From assembly GCA_002329485.1 (NCBI GenBank), contig DCTZ01000032.1, forward strand, positions 17,813-67,730: a stretch of DNA of 49,918 bases, in the 5' to 3' direction. Both the position numbers and the translations under genes were made by a program. This document shows positions 27,877-35,044 of the stretch, piece by piece. Each line of letters opens with the position of its first letter. Position 1 is the stretch's first letter. The DNA comes from Caryophanales bacterium UBA1427. Its GTDB lineage: Bacteria; Bacillota_I; Bacilli_A; ML615J-28; CAG-313. Under the pieces are notes generated by a model. That model saw nothing but the letters and a program-made list of their open reading frames with translations. It did no database searches and had not been told where the DNA came from.

Positions 27877-28863
27877 ATGCGCAATATCAATGTCAACAAA
27901 ATAGCGGTCGAAAATGTGTATCTCTTTACGGGAACGGAAGAGGTGCGAGGAAATGCCAAAATCGACCAAATCATTCAAACAATCGCTCCCGCAACCTTCA
28001 GCGTAACCAAATACGATTTGGACATTTCTCCTTTAAGCGAAGTTATCATCGACGCGATTACCGTGCCGTTTTTGGTCGATTATAAAGTAATCATTGTCAA
28101 GAATCCTTACTTTATCACGAAAAAGAAACAGGGAAGGGCGCAGGACTTAAACAACATGATTAAATATCTGAAAAACCCTTCCGACCAAACGGTTTTGATT
28201 ATCAATGCCATCGGTTTGGAACCGGATCCGACCAACGAAATCTATCAGCTCCTGCAAAAGGTCGCCTACATTAAGGATACCCAATTGCTCGACGAAGTGG
28301 AATATAAAGGCTGGGTCATCCGCCTTTTCCGCGATGAATCCGTCACAATTAAAGATGATGCCTTGGAACTTATGGTGGAACTTGTGAAACAAAACTATGT
28401 GCGGATGGAACAGGAAGTCAAGAAACTGGCCACCTTTGTCGGAGCGGGCGGAACCGTCACTTTGAAAGATGTGCAAAGTTTGGTCAGCCGCGATTTGGAA
28501 GGCGAAATCTTCAATTTCATCAAGGCAATCGTTACGAGAGATACCAAAAAGGTTATCGAACTTCACCAGGCTTTCACCAATTCGACCCAGGACGTGATGG
28601 GAATTATCGCGATGATTGGCCGGACTTTTCGCGATTTGCTCACGACGCTGAAACTGCTAAAGTCCGGATATAAGCAGCACGACATTGCCCAGTTTTATAA
28701 TGTGAGCGACGGTCGGGCTTACTATATGGTCAAAGATGCCAAGACCTTTGAAGAAACGGATTTAGCCAATTACGTAAAAAAAATGGCCGACCTTGATTAT
28801 CAAATCAAAAGCGGCCAGATCGATAAAAATATCGGCTTGGAAAGATTGTTGTATCACTTCTAG
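27877..28863 (+). CDS. holA: DNA polymerase III delta subunit
   Basis: HolA opens the beta clamp as part of the clamp loader. The product is 328 residues, the family length. The N-terminal part (VYLFTGTEEVRGNAKIDQII) is the degenerate AAA domain, lacking a real P-loop as expected for delta. A helical C-terminal domain ends LDYQIKSGQIDKNIGLERLL, a typical delta signature. The RBS is AAGGGAG. Its position next to comEC and rpsT matches Bacillus. Confidence 0.94.
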   Translation: MRNINVNKIAVENVYLFTGTEEVRGNAKIDQIIQTIAPATFSVTKYDLDISPLSEVIIDAITVPFLVDYKVIIVKNPYFITKKKQGRAQDLNNMIKYLKNPSDQTVLIINAIGLEPDPTNEIYQLLQKVAYIKDTQLLDEVEYKGWVIRLFRDESVTIKDDALELMVELVKQNYVRMEQEVKKLATFVGAGGTVTLKDVQSLVSRDLEGEIFNFIKAIVTRDTKKVIELHQAFTNSTQDVMGIIAMIGRTFRDLLTTLKLLKSGYKQHDIAQFYNVSDGRAYYMVKDAKTFEETDLANYVKKMADLDYQIKSGQIDKNIGLERLLYHF

Positions 28864-28868
28864 AACCG

Positions 28869-28896
28869 AAAAAAAGACCGTTTAGGTCTTTTTTTT
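28869..28896. terminator. Bidirectional terminator between holA and rpsT
   Basis: A perfect 11-bp stem (28869-28879 with 28885-28895), with A and T runs making it usable in both directions. Confidence 0.85.
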
Positions 28897-29158
28897 ATGC
28901 CATAGAGTTTAGTGCTTTGGCTAAACGTGATTTTTGGCGAGCAGCATAATTCTTATGATGAATGCCCTTAGCAACTGCTTTATCGATTTTTTTGTTTGCT
29001 AAGTTAAAGGCAGCAATTGCCTGTTCTTTATTGCCTGATGCCACCGCTTCCTGGAACTTTTTGATTGCAGTTTTCATAGATGAATTGAAGGAAGCGTTCA
29101 ATAATCTTTTCTTATTGTTAGTAAGAATACGTTTCTTTTGTTGTTTGATATTAGCCAC
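28895..29158 (-). CDS. rpsT: 30S ribosomal protein S20
   Basis: S20 is an early-binding small-subunit protein. The GTG start at 29158 gives the normal N-terminus MANIKQQKKRI and follows GGAGGTG at good spacing; an ATG five codons upstream overlaps that RBS and is rejected. The 87 residues are basic and helical, with NNKKRLLNASFNSSMKTAIK and the C-terminal KGIHHKNYAARQKSRL signature. It lies opposite to its neighbours, as in Bacillus. Confidence 0.97.
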   Translation of the reverse strand: MANIKQQKKRILTNNKKRLLNASFNSSMKTAIKKFQEAVASGNKEQAIAAFNLANKKIDKAVAKGIHHKNYAARQKSRLAKALNSMA

Positions 29159-29187
29159 TAATTTCACCTCCAAAGATTAACGGTATT

Positions 29188-29196
29188 ATTATACCA
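29188..29196 (-). promoter_or_regulatory. Extended -10 promoter for rpsT
   Basis: TGGTATAAT on the minus strand, about 30 bases upstream of the rpsT start codon. No clear -35. Confidence 0.65.
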
Positions 29197-29266
29197 TATT
29201 TTAAAAATTTTTGGGTAGAATTACAATAATATTTTTTTCATAAATTGAGCCGAGCCCGTGCCTTAA

Positions 29267-29288
29267 CCCCGTGCTTAGGGGGTTTTTT
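29267..29288 (+). terminator. Orphan terminator upstream of gpr
   Basis: CCCC (29267-29270) pairs with GGGG (29278-29281), followed by six T. No plus-strand gene precedes it after the holA terminator, so it may end a short unannotated RNA. Confidence 0.55.
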
Positions 29289-29357
29289 GTTTTGCCTTAA
29301 GTTTTTGGCCATTTATATTTTTTGAGGAATTGGGCAAAATAAACCGAGGTGATGAAT

Positions 29358-30422
29358 TTGGAACAGGCAACTGAACTCAATTATACTTTGCGCACAGACT
29401 TGGCCCATGAGGACGTATCCCGCCGCAAACCCGAAGAACTTCCCGATGTGCAAAAAGAAGAACTTGATATCGGGGGCGTGCGGGTGCAAAAAACCGTGAT
29501 AGGAGAAACCGCGGCGGAAAAACTGAAAAAACGTCCCGGGACTTACTTTTTGCTCGAATTGGAACCGGGTGATTACCACGACAGCAAAACCTGTCGGAAG
29601 ATTGAACTTGCGCTTTCCGAGGTTTTGGAGCACATGCTTAAGAATCTTAATTTGAAAGGAAAGCGGGCTTTGGTGGTGGGGCTCGGAAACGTCAACGTGA
29701 CACCCGACAGTTTGGGGCCGTATGTGTTGGACAATATCATCGTCACAAGACACCTGTTTGAACTGGGAACCGTCAGCGAAGGCTACACCGAAGTCTGCGG
29801 GATGAGTCCGGGGGTTATGGGGACGACCGGAATCGAAACCTACGATATCATCAGCGCTGTGCACGGCCAAGTCGATGTGGATTTTCTGATTGTCATTGAT
29901 GCGCTGGCGGCGGCTTCGATTGCCCGGGTCAACCGATCAATTCAGGTAACGGATGCCGGGATCAGTCCGGGATCGGGGGTCGGCAATAAACGGAAAGAAA
30001 TCTCCTCCCAGACGATGGGGGTGCCGGTGATTGCGATTGGGGTTCCGACCGTGGTGGATGCGGTGACGATAACGAGCGACACAATCGACTTCCTTTTGAA
30101 GTACTTAAACCAGGAAGCCTTCGGCGAAAAACGGCCGGCGGAAATGCTCGCAGCGGAACCCTTGAAACGGAATTTTGCCGAGATGGAACTGCCAAAAGAA
30201 GATCTCCGCGAACAGTGGATGGGAAAAATTGGTTTGTTAACGGAACCAGAAAAACGCAGTTTGATTAAAGAAGTGCTCTCGCCTCAGGGGTATAATATGA
30301 TGGTTACCCCGAAAGAAGTGGATGCCGATGTGGAAGACTTGGCCAAATTAATCGCCACTTCCATCGATATCACCCTGCACGACAGTTACCGAAACACCTA
30401 TTTAAGCGAAAAGCATATTTAA
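29358..30422 (+). CDS. gpr: Spore germination protease Gpr
   Basis: Gpr degrades small acid-soluble spore proteins when spores germinate; it is made in the forespore as a zymogen and self-processes. The product is about 354 residues. Recognisable segments are the N-terminal YTLRTDLAHE, GLGNVNVTPDSLGPYV, GMSPGVMGTTGIET, DALAAASIARVNRSIQV, ISPGSGVGNKRKEIS and the C-terminal ALTQ-like end. The SD GAGGTGAT best fits the TTG at 29358; ATG at 29352 or GTG at 29349 would sit within the SD. It is firm evidence for an endospore former, and its place after rpsT is as in Bacillus. Confidence 0.95.
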   Translation: MEQATELNYTLRTDLAHEDVSRRKPEELPDVQKEELDIGGVRVQKTVIGETAAEKLKKRPGTYFLLELEPGDYHDSKTCRKIELALSEVLEHMLKNLNLKGKRALVVGLGNVNVTPDSLGPYVLDNIIVTRHLFELGTVSEGYTEVCGMSPGVMGTTGIETYDIISAVHGQVDVDFLIVIDALAAASIARVNRSIQVTDAGISPGSGVGNKRKEISSQTMGVPVIAIGVPTVVDAVTITSDTIDFLLKYLNQEAFGEKRPAEMLAAEPLKRNFAEMELPKEDLREQWMGKIGLLTEPEKRSLIKEVLSPQGYNMMVTPKEVDADVEDLAKLIATSIDITLHDSYRNTYLSEKHI

Positions 30423-30446
30423 CCTTGTTTCTTCATATTGATTAAT

Positions 30447-30692
30447 ATGAAAATCAAAATTGCGATTATTATATGTTTAACCGTTTTCGCGTTTCTTAAC
30501 AATTTTATTATTCATTTTGACGAAGTCAAAGCTCTGACCAATGATGTCGACATCACGATTATGGTTGCGACTTTGGACCCGAGAGTCGAAAAAGCACCGG
30601 GCTCCTTAAAAGTTTTTTGGCATTACTTGCTTTTTTTTCTTTATTTTTTCAATCCCAACGATTTACGGAGTATCCTGAAATTGTACCCTTAA
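30447..30692 (+). CDS. Small exported or membrane protein of unknown function (81 aa)
   Basis: A hydrophobic N-terminal segment (IKIAIIICLTVFAFLNNFII) is followed by a polar stretch and a second aromatic hydrophobic segment (FWHYLLFFLYFF). No family is recognised and no good RBS is visible upstream of the ATG, so translation may depend on gpr, which ends 25 bases before. It sits where Bacillus has spoIIP, but it is far too short and shows none of that protein's amidase motifs. Confidence 0.5.
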   Translation: MKIKIAIIICLTVFAFLNNFIIHFDEVKALTNDVDITIMVATLDPRVEKAPGSLKVFWHYLLFFLYFFNPNDLRSILKLYP

Positions 30693-30708
30693 AAAAGGAG
30701 GTTAAAAT

Positions 30709-30984
30709 TTGGCAAAACGGGTGGGAAAATTTTTGATTGTTTTTTGTTTGTTTGTCTTCGGGATCATCATCGGGGGACGCTACCGAATCGGATCCAGTAA
30801 TTATTTCGAAGAAGCCAAAGAAGAATTCGAACAAGAAATCACTGATCCGAACGGTCATTACGAACCGCTTCCCCTAACCCCGGAAGGGGACTTCACGAGC
30901 GACGTTGCGCTAAGAATCGATAAAGCGCTCGAAAAAATCGTTGGAGGAATTTTCCGAAGACTAGCAAGCATCTTAACGGACTGA
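30709..30984 (+). CDS. Small membrane protein, possibly YqxA-like (91 aa)
   Basis: A TTG start follows a strong AAGGAGG. One N-terminal membrane helix (FLIVFCLFVFGIIIGGRY) is followed by an acidic segment (EEAKEEFEQEI) and a helical C-terminus. Bacillus has a small membrane protein, YqxA (DUF3679), in the gpr-spoIIP-yqxA cluster with the same plan of N-terminal helix ending in a Gly pair, so a YqxA relation is a reasonable guess from form and place; I cannot confirm it from sequence alone. A terminator follows. Confidence 0.6.
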   Translation: MAKRVGKFLIVFCLFVFGIIIGGRYRIGSSNYFEEAKEEFEQEITDPNGHYEPLPLTPEGDFTSDVALRIDKALEKIVGGIFRRLASILTD

Positions 30985-30990
30985 ACTTAA

Positions 30991-31027
30991 GCATTAACCG
31001 ATTAGCCAAGCGGTTGATGCTTTTTTT
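30991..31027 (+). terminator. Terminator after the gpr cluster
   Basis: A 10-bp stem (30991-31000 with 31011-31020, one G-T pair) followed by seven T. Confidence 0.85.
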
Positions 31028-31094
31028 ATTTGCCAAATAAGCGAAATTTCGCAAATAAAACCATATCGTATAATTAGATTTATTTTGTCAAATA

Positions 31095-31103
31095 TGGTAT
31101 ACT
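31095..31103 (+). promoter_or_regulatory. Extended -10 promoter for pgsA-recA
   Basis: TGGTATACT, an extended -10, lies 24 bases upstream of the pgsA start. The -35 region is poor. Confidence 0.65.
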
Positions 31104-31126
31104 AATTGTATCTTACGAGGTGCGTT

Positions 31127-31690
31127 ATGAATTTGCCAAATCGAATAACCATATTTCGGATTTGCTTAATTCCGGTAATAATTGTAATCTCATTGATATC
31201 ATCCTTAAAAAACAGGCTAATCTTTAATTTTCTGAATTTGCAAAACCTGCTGATTCTGATTATCTTTTTAATCGGAGCATTTTCCGATTTTCTCGACGGC
31301 CGAATTGCGCGTAGGCGCAACCTCATAACCAACTTCGGGAAATTTGCCGACCCCTTAGCGGATAAAATGTTGGTTTTGACGGTTTTGGTTTTAATGGTAT
31401 CCGAACATTATTTGGAACCTTGGGTACTGATTGTCATTTTGGCGCGGGAAATGACGGTTACCGGTTTTCGGGTCGTCGCCGCCAGCCAGAATATCGTCAT
31501 CGCCGCAAACTTCCTCGGCAAAGTCAAAACCAATTTTCAGTTTGCACTGGTGATTATGCTTTTGGTTTTCGGGGGAACAACCGTTTTGTGGCTGTCGGTC
31601 ATTTTAAAAATCCTCATCTACGCAACCGCCTTTATTACGATTGTGAGCGGTGCCGAATATATCATCAAAAACAAACATGTCTTGAAATAA
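31127..31690 (+). CDS. pgsA: CDP-diacylglycerol-glycerol-3-phosphate 3-phosphatidyltransferase
   Basis: PgsA makes phosphatidylglycerol phosphate, the first committed step to phosphatidylglycerol, in the membrane. ATG at 31127 follows GAGG; an upstream TTG at 31106 is within the promoter region. The 187-residue product begins MNLPNRITIFRI, typical of PgsA, and carries the CDP-alcohol phosphotransferase motif DGxxAR-x8-GxxxDxxxD as DGRIARRRNLITNFGKFAD then PLAD. About five membrane segments are predicted. In Bacillus pgsA-cinA-recA is the order; cinA is missing here. Confidence 0.96.
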   Translation: MNLPNRITIFRICLIPVIIVISLISSLKNRLIFNFLNLQNLLILIIFLIGAFSDFLDGRIARRRNLITNFGKFADPLADKMLVLTVLVLMVSEHYLEPWVLIVILAREMTVTGFRVVAASQNIVIAANFLGKVKTNFQFALVIMLLVFGGTTVLWLSVILKILIYATAFITIVSGAEYIIKNKHVLK

Positions 31691-31712
31691 GAACATAAGA
31701 AAGGGGTAAATC

Positions 31713-32741
31713 ATGGCAGATCCTAAAGAAAAAGACTTAAAAGATGCGAATGGGCGCGAATTAAAAGAAAAAGCGCTTCAGGAAGCGTTTAAATCCATCG
31801 AAAAGCAATACGGCAAAGGCTCCATCATGAAACTGGGCGAAAAAGTCAACGAACAAATCGAAGTCATTTCCAGCGGTTCGATTGCGTTGGATGCGGCGCT
31901 CGGGGTGGGAGGTTATCCGAAAGGACGGATTATCGAAATCTACGGTCCGGAATCGAGCGGTAAAACGACTTTTGCCCTGCATGCGATTGCGGAGGCGCAA
32001 AAGAAAGGCGGCTATGCCGCGTTCATCGATGCGGAACACGCCCTCGACCCAACCTATGCGAAAGCTTTGGGTGTTGATACCGACAATTTGATTTTGTCGC
32101 AACCGGATAACGGCGAACAGGCCTTGGAAATCGTCGAAGCATTGGTGAGAAGCAATGCCATCGATATCGTCGTAATCGACTCGGTAGCGGCCCTCGTTCC
32201 GAAAGCGGAAATCGAAGGCGATATGGGAAGCAGTCATGTCGGTTTGCAAGCCCGTTTGATGAGCCAAGCAATGCGCAAACTTGCCGGTATTATCAATAAA
32301 AGCAAAACCGTGGCGATTTTCATCAACCAAATCCGGGAAAAAGTGGGCGTGCTTTTCGGCAGTCCAGAAACCACTTCCGGCGGACGGGCGCTTAAGTTTT
32401 ATGCCACCATCCGTTTGGATATTCGCCGCGTTGACCAAATCAAGCAAGGCACCGATGCGATCGGCAATCTGACAAGAGTCCGGGTCGTCAAGAACAAGGT
32501 TGCGCCGCCGTTCAAAACCGCGGAAGTCGATCTTATTTTCGGGGTTGGAATTTCCCGCGAAGGGGAAATCGTCGATTTGGGTACCAACCTGGATATCATT
32601 CAAAAAAGCGGTTCCTGGTTCTCTTATAACGGGGAACGTTTGGGTCAGGGCAGAGAAAACGTCAAAGAAATTCTCAAGAACAATCCGACTCTTGCCCAAG
32701 AACTCGAAGCCCAAATTCGCGCCAAATTAAAAGAACAGTAA
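31713..32741 (+). CDS. recA: Recombinase RecA
   Basis: RecA forms filaments on single-stranded DNA, drives strand exchange and triggers LexA cleavage. The product is 342 residues. Walker A is GPESSGKTT near residue 75, followed by FIDAEHALDPTYAKALGV, the L1 region with MGSSHVGLQARLMSQAMRKL, FINQIREKVGVLFG at L2, and GGRALKFYATIRLD. The N-terminal region is extended by about ten polar residues. RBS AAAGGGG. No LexA box of the Bacillus type was noticed upstream; transcription probably continues from pgsA. Confidence 0.98.
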   Translation: MADPKEKDLKDANGRELKEKALQEAFKSIEKQYGKGSIMKLGEKVNEQIEVISSGSIALDAALGVGGYPKGRIIEIYGPESSGKTTFALHAIAEAQKKGGYAAFIDAEHALDPTYAKALGVDTDNLILSQPDNGEQALEIVEALVRSNAIDIVVIDSVAALVPKAEIEGDMGSSHVGLQARLMSQAMRKLAGIINKSKTVAIFINQIREKVGVLFGSPETTSGGRALKFYATIRLDIRRVDQIKQGTDAIGNLTRVRVVKNKVAPPFKTAEVDLIFGVGISREGEIVDLGTNLDIIQKSGSWFSYNGERLGQGRENVKEILKNNPTLAQELEAQIRAKLKEQ

Positions 32742-32815
32742 AAAAAGCCCGTTTCGGTATCCTATAGCGTATCGCAGTTGCGATTTGCAATAAGGATATC
32801 CGAACGGGTTTTTAT
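32742..32815. terminator. Long bidirectional terminator between recA and recU
   Basis: Arms 32748-32763 and 32793-32808 pair over 15 bp with two offset single-T bulges. The loop itself holds a small hairpin (32771-32776 with 32779-32784). An A-run precedes and a T-run follows. Confidence 0.85.
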
Positions 32816-33408
32816 TTGGGAAAGAAAGCCTGATCCACCGCTTCAAGATACGGTATCCTCGGGGCATAGGCCGGTTTGATTAAAATTCCGTGTTCTTTAA
32901 AATAGGCATAAGGGATGCTTTTTCGTCCGCCGCTTAACGATTCCTCGTAACAGCAAATCAGTTTATCGATTGCAAGGAGATAGACTTCCTGTTTATTGAT
33001 AAACTCAATCAACAAAAAGGCGATTCCCCCCATTTTGGCCACGTTTCGCAAATGTTCGATTTGATGTCTGAAAAGATGGGAAAAAGGAAACGACGGGGCG
33101 TTGCACGATTTGGCCTCGAAATCGATATATTGACCGCGATAGATGCCGTTATAGTCGGTAGTGGAAGGAATTTTATAGTAAGCTTCGACAATCCGCGCTT
33201 TGTTTCGGGAAGGAAAATCGACTTTGACGACTTGCACCGGTGTCGGTTTTTTGTGGATGATGGCGATATTGTGTTGCAAATAGTATTGATTGGATTCGTT
33301 GAGGGCTTGTTCGAAACTGGTGCCGAGCCGCGATTTGGATAGATTCGGATTTCTGATTAAAGTTTGCTCGCCGGTTTTTCCGGGTTTGCCGGTCGGGTAA
33401 TTAAGCAT
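32812..33408 (-). CDS. recU: Holliday junction resolvase RecU
   Basis: RecU cleaves Holliday junctions in Gram-positive bacteria. ATG at 33408 follows GAGGTTG and gives MLNYPTGKPGKTGE, the expected start; an ATG ten codons upstream overlaps the promoter region. Length is 198 residues. The nuclease core is visible: STTDYNGIYRGQYIDFEAKS provides the Asp, Glu and Lys of the PD-(D/E)xK-type site. Usually recU pairs with ponA; here it is next to recA on the opposite strand. Confidence 0.95.
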   Translation of the reverse strand: MLNYPTGKPGKTGEQTLIRNPNLSKSRLGTSFEQALNESNQYYLQHNIAIIHKKPTPVQVVKVDFPSRNKARIVEAYYKIPSTTDYNGIYRGQYIDFEAKSCNAPSFPFSHLFRHQIEHLRNVAKMGGIAFLLIEFINKQEVYLLAIDKLICCYEESLSGGRKSIPYAYFKEHGILIKPAYAPRIPYLEAVDQAFFPK

Positions 33409-33429
33409 AATATCAACCTCGTTGTAACC

Positions 33430-33458
33430 ATTATACAAAAAATCCCCGATTAATGCAA
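33430..33458 (-). promoter_or_regulatory. Sigma-A promoter for recU
   Basis: On the minus strand TTGCAT (33453-33458), 17 bases, TATAAT (33430-33435). Confidence 0.7.
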
Positions 33459-33486
33459 TGGTTTTGGCGCTTTTCGCAAAAACACT

Positions 33487-33789
33487 TTAAACTATTTCTT
33501 TATACCAGGCGACGAACTCCTGATACAAACCGTTTTCCAAAAGTTCAAACAAAAGACTTAATACTTCGTAATAATGGGGATTATTTGCAAGCCGAAAATA
33601 AGCGGTTTTTAAAGCTTTGCCGAAATTACTCTCGGCTTTGCCGCTTGGCGAAAGTCGCATTTCCATCAATACCCCTTGAATCAGGGAAGCAGCCGAAATG
33701 GGAAAGTCCGGCATGCCCCATAACTCGCTCAACCAGGCAAGCGTTTCTTCGTCGATGATATTTTCCCAAACAAACGTTTTTCGCACCAC
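33487..33789 (-). CDS. Small soluble protein of unknown function (100 aa)
   Basis: No family recognised. The product is helical, Trp- and Leu-rich (ETLAWLSELWG, SLLFELLENGLYQEFVAWYK) and lacks signal or metal motifs. Tandem GTG codons at 33789 and 33786 are the only reasonable starts; a run of six G lies 4-7 bases upstream. A TATAAT at 33804-33809 on the minus strand could be its -10. It lies between recU and a divergent TIM-barrel gene, and its stop is about 30 bases before the recU promoter. Confidence 0.6.
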   Translation of the reverse strand: MVRKTFVWENIIDEETLAWLSELWGMPDFPISAASLIQGVLMEMRLSPSGKAESNFGKALKTAYFRLANNPHYYEVLSLLFELLENGLYQEFVAWYKEIV

Positions 33790-33843
33790 TTTCCCCCCAT
33801 CTTATTATACGCCCAAAACAAGTCGGATGTGCTTCGTATTTGC

Positions 33844-33872
33844 TTGCTTTTCGGTTTATTTTCCCGTATAAT
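33844..33872 (+). promoter_or_regulatory. Sigma-A promoter for the TIM-barrel gene
   Basis: TTGCTT (33844-33849), 17 bases, TATAAT (33867-33872), 25 bases before the start codon. Confidence 0.7.
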
Positions 33873-33897
33873 TATGTTTAAGGAAAGGACACTGACC

Positions 33898-34695
33898 ATG
33901 AAAAATAAATACTGTTTTACGATTTATTATACCCGCACCGCGGATGACATCGAGCATTACTATCAAAAACTGGTTCAACCGGGTCTTTTTCAGGGAACGG
34001 AAATCTTTTTTCCTTACCAGCTGGACGAAGAAGGCCGAAACAGTTACCGAAACTGTTTAACCGAATTGTATCAAAAAAGCACTTTGGATAAAGTATTGCA
34101 TCTGCCGCACGGCAAAAACAATAATCTGGCTAACGAAACCGCGATTGATGCCACACTGAAACGCATGAAAGAAGCCATTGATTTTGCACATCTGTTCGGA
34201 ATCAAAAAACTGACCATCCATCCGGGCGAAATCGAACCTGAGAAAAGTTTCGAAGAGGCAATGAATAATTCTATCCGAAACATTCGGGATTTGGCGGATT
34301 ACTGCGCGCCTTTCGGCATGAACTTAATGGTGGAAAACATGAACGGTCGCCCCGAATTGTGCGTTTATCCCGAAGAAATGCTTTTCTTTTTGAAAGCCGT
34401 CAATCGTCCCAATGTCAAAGCCGTGCTTGATACCGGTCATGCCCATGTGGCCCGACAGGACTTAAGGCATTTTGTCCTAACTCTGAAAGATTACCTGTAT
34501 CACACCCACTTAAGCGATAACGATCAAACCCGCGATGCCCACGGACCGATTGGTTCGGGAACGATTGACTTCGGTTTGGTTTTGCGGGCACTGAAAGAAA
34601 TCGGTTATCAAGGCTTACTGTGCCTGGAAGTGTTGCACCAAAAAGGCGAAGAACTGGTTCCGCTTGCCTTGGCTTTGGAGAAATTGACCGAATAA
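33898..34695 (+). CDS. Xylose-isomerase-like TIM-barrel protein
   Basis: A member of the AP endonuclease 2/sugar isomerase-epimerase superfamily, which are metal-dependent TIM barrels. ATG at 33898 follows AAGGAAAGGA and gives 265 residues; the longer frame from 33829 includes the promoter. Candidate metal ligands are in LTIHPGEIEP, the Glu of LMVENMNG, the Asp and His of VLDTGHAHVA, HTHLSDND, the DAHGPIGSGTIDF stretch and the Glu of LCLEV. These fit a sugar-phosphate isomerase or epimerase, or an endonuclease IV relative; the substrate cannot be chosen. It is a lone gene. Confidence 0.82.
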   Translation: MKNKYCFTIYYTRTADDIEHYYQKLVQPGLFQGTEIFFPYQLDEEGRNSYRNCLTELYQKSTLDKVLHLPHGKNNNLANETAIDATLKRMKEAIDFAHLFGIKKLTIHPGEIEPEKSFEEAMNNSIRNIRDLADYCAPFGMNLMVENMNGRPELCVYPEEMLFFLKAVNRPNVKAVLDTGHAHVARQDLRHFVLTLKDYLYHTHLSDNDQTRDAHGPIGSGTIDFGLVLRALKEIGYQGLLCLEVLHQKGEELVPLALALEKLTE

Positions 34696-35044
34696 ACCTC
34701 ACAGCCTTTTGAACCGTTAAGCGGCTTTTGTAGTTTTTTGGTATAGAAAAAAAGAAAATGGAGAAAAAATAAAGGATTAAAGCCGCTTCCCAAAGGAAGG
34801 TTTTGCTTTAATCCGGTTAACCATCCTCATGTGGTATAAATTCGGGGATAGTTTTTGCCCTTTGACAAAACGACCGTTTTCAAAGACGGAAAAAAAAGGA
34901 AGTATATATTTTAATTGTTTGACAAAATCGCCTCAGTAATGGTATAATACATAAGTATAGATTTAATCTATTTTTCAAACAATATGTCAAATATGACAAT
35001 AATTTATACCACAAGAAAATACTAAAAAAAGGAGAAAGATTATT
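34696..35044 (+). other. Gene-free region with alternative RNA pairings before rny
   Basis: This 349-base stretch has no convincing gene. It contains a perfect two-tier hairpin at 34774-34814: outer arms 34774-34783 with 34805-34814 and an inner stem 34786-34790 with 34795-34799. Another perfect 10-base complement joins 34719-34728 to 34779-34788, which would compete with that hairpin. There is no T-run directly after the hairpin. The strong rny promoter lies at 34919-34948. The leader from there to the start codon has two small inverted repeats, near 34957-34974 and 34985-34999, and an AAAGGAG site. Confidence 0.6.
34919..34948 (+). promoter_or_regulatory. Strong sigma-A promoter for rny
   Basis: TTGACA (34919-34924), 18 bases, TATAAT (34943-34948), plus TGG directly before the -10. 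It gives a leader of about 90 bases. Confidence 0.85.

Noticed and set aside
29313..29341. Sigma-F-like promoter upstream of gpr (TTATA, 14 bases, GGGCAAAATA)
   Set aside because: The -10 matches the forespore pattern, and gpr is forespore-expressed in Bacillus, but the predicted transcript would start inside the gpr ribosome binding site.
31761..32714. Long minus-strand frame opposite recA (317 aa)
   Set aside because: It is the antisense shadow of recA with no RBS and no family signature.
34862..34895. A second TTGACA before rny
   Set aside because: No -10 is found at a proper distance; the promoter at 34919-34948 is far better.
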